The notes below the pieces were generated by a model, which searched no databases, had not been told where the DNA came from, and worked only from the letters and a program-made list of their open reading frames with translations. A stretch of DNA of 64,000 bases from NCBI RefSeq assembly GCF_023715535.1, contig NZ_JAMBOI010000001.1, forward strand, positions 496,001-560,000, written 5' to 3'. Shown here piece by piece: positions 8,353 to 17,377 of this stretch (the stretch's first letter is position 1; every line of letters begins with the position of its first letter). The position numbers and the translations under genes were made by a program. The stretch comes from Sporosarcina luteola. GTDB lineage: Bacteria > Bacillota > Bacilli > Bacillales_A > Planococcaceae.

Positions 8353-9435
8353 TTATACGTCAATCCATTTTGAAAGTTGACGTGTTTTCTCCTCGAAGGA
8401 TTTCCGGATGATTGCCTGATCGACGACTTCGCGCAGTCTGTTTTCGCTATGTGTATACGCATGCATATAGCCTGTCGCGTCCATGATTTTCTCTTTGTAC
8501 CTGCCGCTGATTTCACGTATCTTCTCTTCCGCCTCTGCGTCTTCCATGCACATCGAAACGAGATCAAGAATTTCATCCAATGGACTTTCCGGATCATATT
8601 CGTGCGGTTGGGTCGCGTCGAACAGGCAAACCGACAGCTCCGGCAACAACAGGATGTCGACGCTTTTCGGATCTAGTCCGCACCAGCCATAGAGGACATC
8701 TATCCCCCGGCGCTCTGCCTCCTTGCCGAGCGCCTTCAACATGGTCGATTTCCCCGTTCCGGACAATCCTTTCATGAGGATTCTCCTCTTCGTCCAGCTC
8801 GTGATAGAGGGAATGAAATCACGCGACCCGCCCGGCGATAATGAGCCGGCGATCCGATGTGATACTGTCGATTTCTTACGCAGCTTCATTGTGCCAAATA
8901 GCTCTTCCTTCAAAGAGACGGTCATTTGCTCATGTTCACTCCACATCATCCTGACGATATTCACTTGCTCCCACTCGTCATGGATCTGCAATGCTTCGGA
9001 CATGGATTGCATCATTTTGGTAAGTACAAGGTTTGATTCTTCCACAACATCGGCCATTTCAGTCGATCGGCTTTGCAGTTTTTCCTCGTCGTATGCATCA
9101 TAAAAGCTGATAACGTGGTGGCGGCCGCCGATTTCGGTCGGCTCGAGCGAAACGGGGTGGGATGCTTGGAGAATGAATAAATTAATGTCCTTTACAAATA
9201 TGGCATCCGTATTGTCAGGCAGGACGGGATTGTTGAAGCGATCCACATCATAGCCCCTTTTGATGAAATGAGCTGCTGCGTCGTTCAAAACATTGGATAT
9301 CGCATTCGACGGCGGCGCTTTCAGAAAGATCGTTTTGTCAGCGGTGGCAATCAATGTATCGTATTTGTGCGCGACCCCTTGCCCTGTATAGGCTGTCCCC
9401 ATGTATTCCGTTATTATCCCGTATATGATGACCAT
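8353..9435 (-). CDS. Tandem P-loop protein (PRK06851-like) with a degenerate first P-loop
   Basis: The C-terminal half carries a clear Walker A, GLSGTGKS (MKGLSGTGKSTML context), followed by an LLLPELSVCLFDATQPHEYDP segment. The N-terminal half repeats the same fold pattern: FLKAPPSNAISNVL stands where a P-loop should be, and INLFILQASHPVSLEPTEIGG matches the later acidic segment. The protein is therefore an internal duplication in which the first nucleotide site has lost Gly-Lys-Ser/Thr. Family members are predicted nucleotide kinases or ATPases of unknown substrate. The start is uncertain: ATG 9435 is given, but GGGAAAGG touches it, and ATGs further upstream up to about 9471 are possible. 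It lies just upstream of kbl on the same strand. Confidence 0.72.
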   Translation of the reverse strand: MVIIYGIITEYMGTAYTGQGVAHKYDTLIATADKTIFLKAPPSNAISNVLNDAAAHFIKRGYDVDRFNNPVLPDNTDAIFVKDINLFILQASHPVSLEPTEIGGRHHVISFYDAYDEEKLQSRSTEMADVVEESNLVLTKMMQSMSEALQIHDEWEQVNIVRMMWSEHEQMTVSLKEELFGTMKLRKKSTVSHRIAGSLSPGGSRDFIPSITSWTKRRILMKGLSGTGKSTMLKALGKEAERRGIDVLYGWCGLDPKSVDILLLPELSVCLFDATQPHEYDPESPLDEILDLVSMCMEDAEAEEKIREISGRYKEKIMDATGYMHAYTHSENRLREVVDQAIIRKSFEEKTRQLSKWIDV

Positions 9436-9482
9436 CCTTTCCCAATTGACTACTTGCATTTCTACCATATGCCCAGACAATA

Positions 9483-9513
9483 AAAAAAAGCACGGCTTGT
9501 CTGCCTGTGCTTT
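9483..9513 (-). terminator. Terminator after the YczE-type gene
   Basis: On the minus strand AAAGCACAGG pairs with CCGTGCTTT and is followed by a T run. Confidence 0.8.
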
Positions 9514-9519
9514 CATTCT

Positions 9520-10164
9520 TTATTTACGGAATAAAACCTGTTCGTCTTCCTCGCCGGCAAGTTTTAATAGCAGCTTGCGGCATTGCGGCAATGAATAATG
9601 GACAATTTGGCCGAGGAGGAGGGCGATGATAATTGTGCCGACTCCGACCGGTCCGCCTAGTAGCCAGCCCGCGAAGCCGACAATCACTTCATTCATCGTC
9701 CGCACCTTTTTCATGCTAATCCCGAGCTTGTCGACAAGGATCAGCATAAGGCTGTCACGTGGGCCTGCACCGACATTCGGCGCGACGTAAATGCCGACGC
9801 CGTAAGACATGACAATGACTCCGAGCGTGAAGATGATCACTTGCCCTGTCATCGATTCGAATTCTGGCAGCATCCAGTTGAACAAGTCAATGAATAAGCC
9901 GAGCAGGAACATGTTCAGCCAAGTCCCGAGTTTCGGCCATTGTTTCATCATAAGGGAGGTTAACGTGATGAGGGTCAAGCCGCTGATGATGCTCCACGTC
10001 CCGATCGTCAGCCCGAAGTGCCGGGATAGGCCAATGTGCAGGACGTCCCACGGGCCGACGCCAAGGCGCTGCCCTTTAATCGTCATTGTAATGCCGAGCG
10101 ATAATACGATGACGCCGACAATAAAGAATGTCCATCTCCATATAAAAATCTTTTTCATTTGCAT
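9520..10164 (-). CDS. YczE/YitT-family membrane protein
   Basis: This 214-residue integral membrane protein has five to six hydrophobic segments. The GVGPWDVLHIGLS (about 36-48) and VGAGPRDSLM (about 132-141) motifs are repeated Gly-Pro-Trp/Arg-Asp turns typical of YczE proteins. B. subtilis YczE is linked to surfactin production, but its molecular activity is unknown. The frame starts ATG-CAA-ATG, so ATG 10158 is an alternative start; only a weak AAGAAG lies upstream. A terminator follows immediately, so it is a single-gene unit or the last gene after ybaK, 86 bp upstream. The family call is confident; the role is unknown. Confidence 0.82.
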   Translation of the reverse strand: MQMKKIFIWRWTFFIVGVIVLSLGITMTIKGQRLGVGPWDVLHIGLSRHFGLTIGTWSIISGLTLITLTSLMMKQWPKLGTWLNMFLLGLFIDLFNWMLPEFESMTGQVIIFTLGVIVMSYGVGIYVAPNVGAGPRDSLMLILVDKLGISMKKVRTMNEVIVGFAGWLLGGPVGVGTIIIALLLGQIVHYSLPQCRKLLLKLAGEEDEQVLFRK

Positions 10165-10250
10165 TCTTCTTTCTCTGCTACTCCATTGCGGTTAGCTAAT
10201 TCTGTACTTCACCCATTGTAGCATGTGGCAAGAGGGCATGAAATACTTGG

Positions 10251-10742
10251 TTAGCCTTTGACAATATCATTGAAAGACGCTTCGGCGATACGGGCCAGGT
10301 CCGTCGGGGCCAGCTTCATCTGCAATCCAGGCTTTCCTGCACTGACGACAAACTGCTTCAGTTGTTGGGCAGAAGAATCGATCACGGTCGGATATTTTTT
10401 CTTCATGCCGATTGCAGAACACCCCCCACGGACGTACCCTGTCTCTATCGTCAGATCCTTCAACGGCAGCATATCGAGCTTTTTCACACCCGCCGCCTTC
10501 GCAGCCTTCTTCAAATCGAGCTCTTCCGCGACCGGTACGATGAAGACGAACAGCTCGCGCGGTCCCGCAATCGTCACGAGCGTCTTGTAGACAGATTCCT
10601 CCGCTTGCCCCGTCTTTGCGGCGACCGATACGCCGTCCAACTGGCCATCGTTTGTATCGTATTCCATCAGCTCATACGGCACTTGTTCAGTGTCCAATAG
10701 CCGTACCGCGTTCGTCTTCACGGATTTCTTCTGCTTTGCCAT
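10251..10742 (-). CDS. ybaK: Cys-tRNA(Pro)/Cys-tRNA(Cys) deacylase YbaK/EbsC
   Basis: This trans-editing deacylase of 163 residues hydrolyses mischarged Cys-tRNA(Pro). The YbaK fold is recognisable from the central ELFVFIVPVAEELDLKKAAKAAG segment (conserved Lys pair), the GYVRGGCSAIG loop (about 104-114, Gly-rich substrate loop) and the C-terminal VSAGKPGLQMKLAPTDL strand. ATG 10742 follows AAGGTG with good spacing; the frame is open further upstream without such a site. Upstream, between a TATAAT box at 10809-10814 and the ATG, lies a terminator-like hairpin (separate entry). Confidence 0.9.
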   Translation of the reverse strand: MAKQKKSVKTNAVRLLDTEQVPYELMEYDTNDGQLDGVSVAAKTGQAEESVYKTLVTIAGPRELFVFIVPVAEELDLKKAAKAAGVKKLDMLPLKDLTIETGYVRGGCSAIGMKKKYPTVIDSSAQQLKQFVVSAGKPGLQMKLAPTDLARIAEASFNDIVKG

Positions 10743-10764
10743 AAGTTCACACCTTCTTTCAATC

Positions 10765-10790
10765 AAAGAAAGGCCGCCATACCGGCGACC
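10765..10790 (-). promoter_or_regulatory. Terminator-like hairpin in the ybaK 5' leader
   Basis: On the minus strand GGTCGCC pairs with GGCGGCC (one G-T pair) around a 5-base loop, followed by TTTCTTT. It lies about 20 bases downstream of a TATAAT (10814 to 10809) and before the ybaK start. It could be an attenuator or a stabilising 5' hairpin. Confidence 0.45.
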
Positions 10791-10808
10791 CTCTATATAG
10801 TAGGCTGT

Positions 10809-10814
10809 ATTATA
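10809..10814 (-). promoter_or_regulatory. -10 box of ybaK
   Basis: Perfect TATAAT on the minus strand, preceded by TTTGCC at a 16-base spacing. Confidence 0.5.
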
Positions 10815-10924
10815 ACCATTTTTCGCATGTGGCAAATCCAGCGAAAGAGCCTCTGTCCGAATATTCAAAGGGTACTTCTAGCTAAGCATTTTCACCTATT
10901 TTTACAAGTATATTCAAACTGCCA

Positions 10925-13093
10925 TCACTTCTCGAACATCTTTTTCAAAGCATCCGCCAACGCCGTGTTCACAGGCTCTTCCTCCTGCTTTTTCATGAAC
11001 TTCTGCACGTCGCGTTTGTCCGCCTTCTTGCCTCCGGACTGCGCGCGGCGTTTTTCAAAGGCGGAAAGTTTTTCCCTATGTCCACATTTACAGACGAAGA
11101 TCCGTCCGTCCCCTTCGCCGCGCAATTCCAGCTTCTTCTTACAGTTCGGGCAGCGAGCATTCGTCAATTGGGAGACGTTGCGTCGATGGCCGCATTCCCT
11201 GTCCTGGCAGACGAGCATCTTGCCGCGCTTACCATTCACTTCAAGCATCGGCTTCCCGCAATCCGGGCACATCTTCCCTGTCACATTATCATGTTTGAAC
11301 TTCTTATCGTCTGTTTTGATTTCTTTGACGGTCTTCTTCGAGAAGTCCACCATCTCTTTTATGAAAGCTTCTTTTTTCATTTTACCGTTGGCGATTTTCG
11401 TCAAGCTTTGCTCCCATTCAGCCGTCAAAGCCGGGGACTTCAAATCTTCGGGAACGAGTTCAAGCAGCTGTCTGCCTTTTGATGTCGTGAAGATATCGTT
11501 TCCTTTCTTCTCGATGACGAATGAGCTGAACAGTTTTTCGATAATGTCCGCACGCGTCGCTACCGTGCCGAGACCGCCAGTTTCACCAAGCGTTTTGATC
11601 AGATCCTTCGATTCGCCTGCCATGAACTGTGCAGGATTTTCCATCGCTGCAAGCAATGTCCCTTCATTGAAACGTGCTGGCGGTTTCGTCTGCCCATCGG
11701 TCATGATGATTGCTCGAATTTTCACCTCGCCGCCTTTCGTGAATGCCGGCAACCTGTCTGTATCTTCCTCTTCTTCGTCCGTGGAATAAACCGCCTTCCA
11801 TCCTTCGTCCGTGACTGTCCTTCCTTTTGCTTTGAACATCTCCCCGCCCACATCCATCTCAGCAGTCACTTGCTCATAGCGGAACGGACCGAAGAAGACG
11901 GCTAGGAACCGCTTGACGATCAGATCATACAGGCGTTGCTCCTTATCTGACAGGTTCTGGTAGATCGGCGTCTCTTCCGTCGGGATGATCGCATGGTGAT
12001 CGGAAACGCGCTTGTCGTCAATGACACCTTTCTGCGGCTTGATCGAATTCGAGCGCAGCAGGACATTGACCGATTTCCGGTACGGTCCGATGTCGACAGC
12101 CTTGATGCGCTCCTTCAACGTCCCTTCCATATCAGACGTCAAATGCTTCGAGTCGGTCCGCGGGTAGGTCACTGCTTTATGCCGTTCATATAGATTTTGA
12201 AGAGTCGATAACGTCTCTTTCGCGGACCACGACCAGCGTTTATGCGCTTCCTTCTGCAATTCCGTCAAATCGAATAAAGGAGGAGCCGGCTGTTGCTTCG
12301 GCGTCGTCTTCACGTCGATTACCTTTCCGGAATGAACCCCGTCGAGCTTCGTCAATAGTTTTTCAATCGCTTCTTTATTGAACGACTGCGTCTGCCCCGC
12401 TTTATCGGACCACGTAAATCTTGCCGTTTCGGTCAACGCCTGCAATCCGTAATACGATTTCGGCTTGAATTCGCGGATTTGCCTTTCCCGCTCCGCGATC
12501 ATGGCGAGCGTCGGTGTCTGGACGCGCCCCGTCGATAATTGCGCATTGTATTTCACAGTCAAGGCGCGCGTCGCATTGATGCCGACGACCCAGTCGGCTT
12601 CTGCACGGGCGACCGCTGCTTCAAATAAGTTCTCGTACTGGCGGCCGTCCTTCAAGTTATTGAACCCGTCCTTGATCGCTTTATCGGTGACGGACGATAT
12701 CCATAGCCGCTTCACGGGCTTGCGGTTCTTCGCCATTTCCAAAATCCAGCGGGCGACGAGCTCCCCTTCCCGCCCTGCATCTGTCGCGATAATGACTTCG
12801 TTCACATCACTGCGACGAAGCTGCGCCTTGACTGCATTGAACTGTTTCGTCGTCTGGCGAATCGGCGTCAGCTTGAAGGGCTCCGGAATAATCGGTAAGT
12901 ACTCAAGCTTCCATTCCTTAAATTCATTGCCATACCCTTCCGGATCGGCGTGCGTCACAAGATGCCCGAGCGCCCATGTGACGATATATTTTTGGCCTTC
13001 TAAAAAGCCGTTTCCTTTTTTATTACAGCCGAGCACCCGCGCGATATCCCGCGCAACGGATGGCTTTTCGGCCAACACTACTGATTTGGACAT
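10925..13093 (-). CDS. topB: DNA topoisomerase III
   Basis: This type IA topoisomerase of 722 residues relaxes or decatenates DNA by single-strand passage. It starts with the Toprim domain (AEKPSVARDIARVLG near the N-terminus; the TDAGREGELVARWI acidic motif around 103-116). The catalytic tyrosine is in YPRTDSKHLT (Tyr310). The STGRVQTPTLAMI and GLGTVATRADIIEKL motifs are also intact. Two C-terminal zinc-ribbon-like Cys clusters follow (CPDCGK...CQDREC and CPNCKK...CKCG). AAGGGGA precedes ATG 13093. It is a single gene, and its upstream region holds the long phased array C. Length and domain order are normal for Bacillus TopB. Confidence 0.95.
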   Translation of the reverse strand: MSKSVVLAEKPSVARDIARVLGCNKKGNGFLEGQKYIVTWALGHLVTHADPEGYGNEFKEWKLEYLPIIPEPFKLTPIRQTTKQFNAVKAQLRRSDVNEVIIATDAGREGELVARWILEMAKNRKPVKRLWISSVTDKAIKDGFNNLKDGRQYENLFEAAVARAEADWVVGINATRALTVKYNAQLSTGRVQTPTLAMIAERERQIREFKPKSYYGLQALTETARFTWSDKAGQTQSFNKEAIEKLLTKLDGVHSGKVIDVKTTPKQQPAPPLFDLTELQKEAHKRWSWSAKETLSTLQNLYERHKAVTYPRTDSKHLTSDMEGTLKERIKAVDIGPYRKSVNVLLRSNSIKPQKGVIDDKRVSDHHAIIPTEETPIYQNLSDKEQRLYDLIVKRFLAVFFGPFRYEQVTAEMDVGGEMFKAKGRTVTDEGWKAVYSTDEEEEDTDRLPAFTKGGEVKIRAIIMTDGQTKPPARFNEGTLLAAMENPAQFMAGESKDLIKTLGETGGLGTVATRADIIEKLFSSFVIEKKGNDIFTTSKGRQLLELVPEDLKSPALTAEWEQSLTKIANGKMKKEAFIKEMVDFSKKTVKEIKTDDKKFKHDNVTGKMCPDCGKPMLEVNGKRGKMLVCQDRECGHRRNVSQLTNARCPNCKKKLELRGEGDGRIFVCKCGHREKLSAFEKRRAQSGGKKADKRDVQKFMKKQEEEPVNTALADALKKMFEK

Positions 13094-13170
13094 GAATAAA
13101 TCCCCTTTCTACATACTTTTATTATAAGGGAGAACGCGTTCCGTTGCATGCTTGGCGGAAGCGGCTCCCT

Positions 13171-13530
13171 TTGAGCGCGGGACGGCACAACTTGAGCGCG
13201 AATTGCCTATCTTGGGCGCGGTACGGACTACCTTGAGCGCGAATTGCCTATCTTGAGCGCGGAACGGACTACCTTGAGCACGAATTGCCTATCTTGAGCG
13301 CGGAACGGACTATCTTGAGCGCGAATTGCCTATCTTGAGCGCGGAACGGACTATCTTGAGCGCGAATTGCCTATCTTGAGCGCGGAACGGACTATCTTGA
13401 GCGCGAATTGCCTATCTTGAGCGCGGAACGGACTACCTTGAGCGCGGATTGCTAGTCTTGAGCGCGGAACGGACTACCTTGAGCGCATAACACCTCGCTT
13501 TGAGCACGCAGCAGCACGCTTTGGACGCGG
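13171..13530 (+). repeat. Phased array C: about 18 TTGAGCGCG cores alternating 20 and 21 bp
   Basis: Cores begin at 13171, 13192, 13212, 13233, 13253, 13274, 13294, 13315, 13335, 13356, 13376, 13397, 13417, 13438, 13458, 13479, 13499 and (variant TTGGACGCG) 13521. The pitch alternates 21 and 20, a 41-bp higher-order unit with two spacer types (AATTGCCTATC and GAACGGACTATC). It fills the gap 13094-13543 between the topB start and the terminator of the FMN reductase gene. Confidence 0.95.
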
Positions 13531-13543
13531 GACCTTCTCCCAT

Positions 13544-13591
13544 TAAAAAAAGCTGCCATAGAAAGTCGATTTCCGACTTTCTACGGCAGCC
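13544..13591 (-). terminator. Terminator of the FMN reductase gene
   Basis: On the minus strand GCTGCCGTAGAAAGTCG and CGACTTTCTATGGCAGC form a long stem followed by TTTTTTT. Confidence 0.9.
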
Positions 13592-13602
13592 ACTAATTAA
13601 AT

Positions 13603-14166
13603 TCAATTCGTGTCCAATACATCTTTCGATAGATCTTGGCTCATCTCTGTATACTTCGCAAATACCCTTGCCAACTCGCGCAGGCGGTTATGCACATCTT
13701 CATCAATGATGCGGTTATCCTGATCGAAATGGCCTGAATGGGTGTAGACGAAATTCGGTGTTACGAGACAGCGGAAGTAATCTAAAATCGGCTTCAGCTG
13801 ATTTTCAGGAACGAGATGATGCTGGTACGTGCCGCCATTCGCGACGATTGAAACTGGCTTGTAGCGCATTGCATGTGGATGCAGCATGTCGAATGCATTT
13901 TTCAACACGCCCGGAATGGAACCTTGGAAGATCGGCGTTGCAATGATATATGCATCCGCCTCTTCAAACTTCCGAACCATTTCCTGCATGTCTTCGTTAT
14001 ATTGTTCCGACGGACGCCCATCGACGAATTGATGATCATAATCCGCCATTTTCATCCGTTCAATTTGGAAATCGCCACTTGCTTCCTTCACATATACCTC
14101 GACCGCGTTAAGCACCGCGCCCGTTTTGCTGCCGATAATGGTCCCGTCCACAAACAAAACTTTCAC
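13603..14166 (-). CDS. NAD(P)H-dependent FMN reductase / flavodoxin-fold oxidoreductase
   Basis: This 187-residue protein has a flavodoxin fold. It starts KVLFVDGTIIGSKTGAV (first strand and FMN phosphate loop) and has the IIATPIFQGSIPGVLKNAFDML motif (about 79-100), which is diagnostic for the SsuE/NADPH-dependent FMN reductase group. The start is GTG 14166, with GGAGG eight bases before it; an upstream ATG in frame lacks a ribosome site. Such enzymes reduce FMN or quinone/azo-type substrates using NAD(P)H; the physiological substrate is unknown. It is a single-gene unit downstream of the antiporter gene (76 bp gap). Confidence 0.82.
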   Translation of the reverse strand: MKVLFVDGTIIGSKTGAVLNAVEVYVKEASGDFQIERMKMADYDHQFVDGRPSEQYNEDMQEMVRKFEEADAYIIATPIFQGSIPGVLKNAFDMLHPHAMRYKPVSIVANGGTYQHHLVPENQLKPILDYFRCLVTPNFVYTHSGHFDQDNRIIDEDVHNRLRELARVFAKYTEMSQDLSKDVLDTN

Positions 14167-14242
14167 TGGTCCATCCTCCTTAAAGCTGTGTTCACAATGA
14201 CAATCGTACCATAACATTTAGTACAATTGCCTGAAAATGAGC

Positions 14243-16186
14243 TTACTTGGAGTTCCCATTCGACTTCGGGGCTTCTCCCGGGATGTCCCGCTTGCCTGTA
14301 GAGGGATCTTCGGCGAACATCTCTTCCAATTTTTCATACGGTATTTCCGTGTCTCCATTTTCTTCTTCCAACCGCTCCTTCACCCGCTCGATCGTTTTCG
14401 CCGGAGAAGACAAGGCGATCACCGCATCTCCCGCGTTCGCCTGCAATTCAACGTTCGGCGTGAAGAATTCAATGAAGCCGTCAGTACGCAGAATATACAG
14501 CAGAATCGACTTATCATCCCGTTCGCGCAAATATTGCGTGTAACTATATTGCTTCGTAATGAGCGTCTTCCGGATGACATGCCCTGCATGCATCCGCTCC
14601 TCCAGACTGTAAATCGAGATCGACGGGGAAAATAACGTCTGCCCGCCAATAACCGTGAATGCTTCCACGTCTTTTCCGACGTGGAAGGCCGTTTGAAACA
14701 AATGATCCCGTCCCAGATCCGGCTCAAAGTCCGCACAAACATGCGCGTTGTACAGATCCACCTTCGTCATCGCCAGCATATACCGGTAAGGCGTCAAATC
14801 GATATGATATTCAACCTGCTCCGACAAGATATCCCCTATATAACTATCAAGTCCGCGCTTTCTTGCATCTGCAAGCGCCGCCCACGACTGATCGATGAGC
14901 AGAACTTCATTCCTAGTATCTTTAATTGACTGCGCCAGTTCAGCCGCGAATCGCGTTCCGCCTATGATGGCGACGCCAGATTCGTCCGTCGTTGTCAAAT
15001 TCAGCTTCCTAGCAATGAACCCGATTGAGAATCCGTGCAGAACGACTGTCGAAAGTACGAGAGCAAACGTCAAGGCAGTGAGCAGCTCCGCATCTTCATA
15101 GCCGTTTTCCAGCAATATGGAGGCAAAATAACCCGACACAGTCAGCGCCACGATTCCCCTCGGTGCAATCCAGCCGATCAGCAGTTTTTCACGGATATTC
15201 AAATCCGTCCCGATCGTGGAAATCCAGATCGACAATGGCCGGACGACAAATAGCATCGCCGCCACATACAACATGATGGCCGGGTTGAAAATCTCAATTA
15301 AGATTTTCGGATCAAGGGACGCGGTCAGCATGACGAATATTCCTGAGATAAGCAGTACAGAAATATTCTCTTTGAAGTGACGCACATCATTCAATGTCGT
15401 CAGGCGCATATTCGCCATCTTCATCCCCATCGCCGTAACGGCAAGCAAACCTGTTTCGTGCATGATTTCATCCGCAAAGACAAAGGTGAACAGCACGATG
15501 ACGAATAGGATCGGCGCCTTCAGAAACTCTGGGATGCTTCCCCGCTCGAAAGCGTTCCCGATGAACAATGCCGCGAACCATCCGAGAAGGACAGCAAACG
15601 CGGAAGCCGCGAAGAACAGCAGCAGCGCCTTCAACGTCACTTCGGCATTGATAAATTTAATAAATTCAAACGCAAAGACAGCGAGCAATGCACCGAACGG
15701 ATCGACGACAATCCCTTCCCATTTCAAGATTGCCGCTGGACGCGGTTTCAACTTCGCCTGTCGTAATAAAGGCAGAATCACTGTTGGGCCGGTCACGATG
15801 AACAGCCCTCCGATAATGAAAGCGACCTCCCATGAAAGTCCCGCTAAATAATGCGCCGCCAACGAGCCGGCGATCCAGGCGATGAATGCCCCGATTGTGA
15901 CAATCCTCCCGACCGGCTTGCTAAAACTTCTTATTTCCCTAACATCCAGATTCAAGCTTCCTTCAAAAAGGATGATCGCGACTGCAAACGTGATGATCGG
16001 GCCAAATAGATCCCCCATGCTTTCTTGCGGATTGATCAATCCGAATACCGGACCGACGAGCAATCCCGCGAGTGCCATGACGACGATTGCGGGCATGCGG
16101 TATTTCCATGCGATCCATTGGGAAAGCATTCCGATCAAGATGACGAGCATCAAGTCGAACAATAAAGAATCGAACAACGGAAACAC
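14243..16186 (-). CDS. CPA-type cation/proton antiporter with C-terminal nucleotide-binding-like domain
   Basis: The protein has 647 residues. The first ~395 residues contain about twelve membrane segments of the Na+/H+ exchanger fold, including GLLVGPVFG near residue 41, the GPTVILPLLRQAKL segment and the conserved acidic stretch WEGIVVDPFGALLAVFAFE. A soluble TrkA-N-like Rossmann segment follows (GVAIIGGTRFAAELAQSIKDT, about 408-428). The end is a TrkA-C-like domain with a charged tail. It should exchange Na+ or K+ for H+ at the cell membrane, gated by a nucleotide or ion bound to the cytoplasmic part. ATG 16186 is preceded by CGGGGTG. It is divergent from the SpsG-like gene. The ion is not determinable from sequence. 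Confidence 0.85.
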   Translation of the reverse strand: MFPLFDSLLFDLMLVILIGMLSQWIAWKYRMPAIVVMALAGLLVGPVFGLINPQESMGDLFGPIITFAVAIILFEGSLNLDVREIRSFSKPVGRIVTIGAFIAWIAGSLAAHYLAGLSWEVAFIIGGLFIVTGPTVILPLLRQAKLKPRPAAILKWEGIVVDPFGALLAVFAFEFIKFINAEVTLKALLLFFAASAFAVLLGWFAALFIGNAFERGSIPEFLKAPILFVIVLFTFVFADEIMHETGLLAVTAMGMKMANMRLTTLNDVRHFKENISVLLISGIFVMLTASLDPKILIEIFNPAIMLYVAAMLFVVRPLSIWISTIGTDLNIREKLLIGWIAPRGIVALTVSGYFASILLENGYEDAELLTALTFALVLSTVVLHGFSIGFIARKLNLTTTDESGVAIIGGTRFAAELAQSIKDTRNEVLLIDQSWAALADARKRGLDSYIGDILSEQVEYHIDLTPYRYMLAMTKVDLYNAHVCADFEPDLGRDHLFQTAFHVGKDVEAFTVIGGQTLFSPSISIYSLEERMHAGHVIRKTLITKQYSYTQYLRERDDKSILLYILRTDGFIEFFTPNVELQANAGDAVIALSSPAKTIERVKERLEEENGDTEIPYEKLEEMFAEDPSTGKRDIPGEAPKSNGNSK

Positions 16187-16291
16187 CCCGTTTCATTAAG
16201 AATAAGTGATAGTTTATCACAATTCCTTTTTCATTCAACGTATTTGTACATAACTCGTTTTTTCCAAACATAGGGTGAAAAGGAGAGTAGT

Positions 16292-17368
16292 TTGTACACA
16301 GGAATAGAAAGGGTGATTCCAATAGAAAACTCAAAAAAGAAAACTGTTGCATTTTACATTGCGAGGTCGGACGGCAAAGGTTCGTACCCTGCGAAAAGGG
16401 CATCCGTGCTCGCCAAGGACATCGCGAAAGAAGTGAACGTCCTATTCATCGTCGGTGAAAACTCCCCTTCACCTCCCGATGGCTTCAAATCGATTACGAT
16501 CGGTAAAAAGGCCAATCTTATACAGACATTGACGCTTATCCGTCCCGACCTCCTCATCCGTGATACAGGCCCTACAGTTTCCGAAGAAGTGGAGAAAATC
16601 CGCAATATCATCCCTTCCCTTTTGCATTTCGATGATTTCGGGGACGGAAAGAATCAAGCGGATTTCGTATTTCAGACACTTTTAGAGGAAACAATCGAAG
16701 AGCATGCGGAACATATTATTATAGATCGCCAGCTTTTCATTGCCGATCCAACATTAAGATCTGTTGAAAAATCCGGTTTGCGGAAAACTGCCCCGGGTCC
16801 CCTCCCCCATCTCGTCATTTCATTCGGCGAAGAGGATGAAGGGAATTTGACATATCGCGCACTCCGGCATGTGTCCCAGCTCCAGATCCCGTTGAAAGTG
16901 ACCATCCTCGTCGGTGAGTGCTATTCTCATGACGTCAGCACACTCCGGATGATGGCGCTCGGAAGACGCAACACGGTTGTCCAGCAGCCGCCGTACAATA
17001 TGGCCGAAGTCTACGCGACAGCGGATGTGGTTTTATGCGCATCGGGCTATATGCCTTATGAAGTCGCAGTCATAGGCATCCCGTGCGTCGTGCTCTCCCA
17101 GAACGATTTCGAGCTTGGACTTGCATTTCCGAAAGAACAGCACGGATTCGTCCATCTCGGTCTCGGCAGGAAAGTGAAGCAGTCGAATCTGCTGAATGCA
17201 ATCATGGAGCCGCTGCTGCATGAACCATTGAGAAAACGTTCGATTGAACGCCAACTATCGCTCGGGCTCGGCAACGGGAAAGATAAAATTGTCGAGACAA
17301 TCCATTATTTATTGGAACACCCGAAACGCGGAGCGGGCGGAAAAGCGCTGTCGGATATGCTACACTGA
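16292..17368 (+). CDS. SpsG/PseG-like GT-B-fold protein lacking the GLGH loop
   Basis: This 358-residue protein has a two-domain GT-B pattern. The C-terminal part resembles the SpsG/PseG UDP-sugar hydrolase and glycosyltransferase-28 group: LHFDDFGDGKNQAD about 111-124, PHLVISFGEEDEGN about 172-185, and the donor-site run VVLCASGYMPYEVAVIGIPCVVLSQN about 246-271. In PseG/SpsG the N-terminal loop is normally GxGHxxR, holding the proposed catalytic His. Here that position reads DGKGSYPAKRASVLA, with no His. TTG 16292 follows AAAGGAGAG by about six bases. No other surface-sugar genes lie nearby, and the next gene follows after 9 bp. A sugar-binding or modified transferase role is possible. Confidence 0.65.
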   Translation: MYTGIERVIPIENSKKKTVAFYIARSDGKGSYPAKRASVLAKDIAKEVNVLFIVGENSPSPPDGFKSITIGKKANLIQTLTLIRPDLLIRDTGPTVSEEVEKIRNIIPSLLHFDDFGDGKNQADFVFQTLLEETIEEHAEHIIIDRQLFIADPTLRSVEKSGLRKTAPGPLPHLVISFGEEDEGNLTYRALRHVSQLQIPLKVTILVGECYSHDVSTLRMMALGRRNTVVQQPPYNMAEVYATADVVLCASGYMPYEVAVIGIPCVVLSQNDFELGLAFPKEQHGFVHLGLGRKVKQSNLLNAIMEPLLHEPLRKRSIERQLSLGLGNGKDKIVETIHYLLEHPKRGAGGKALSDMLH

Positions 17369-17377
17369 AGGAAAACG

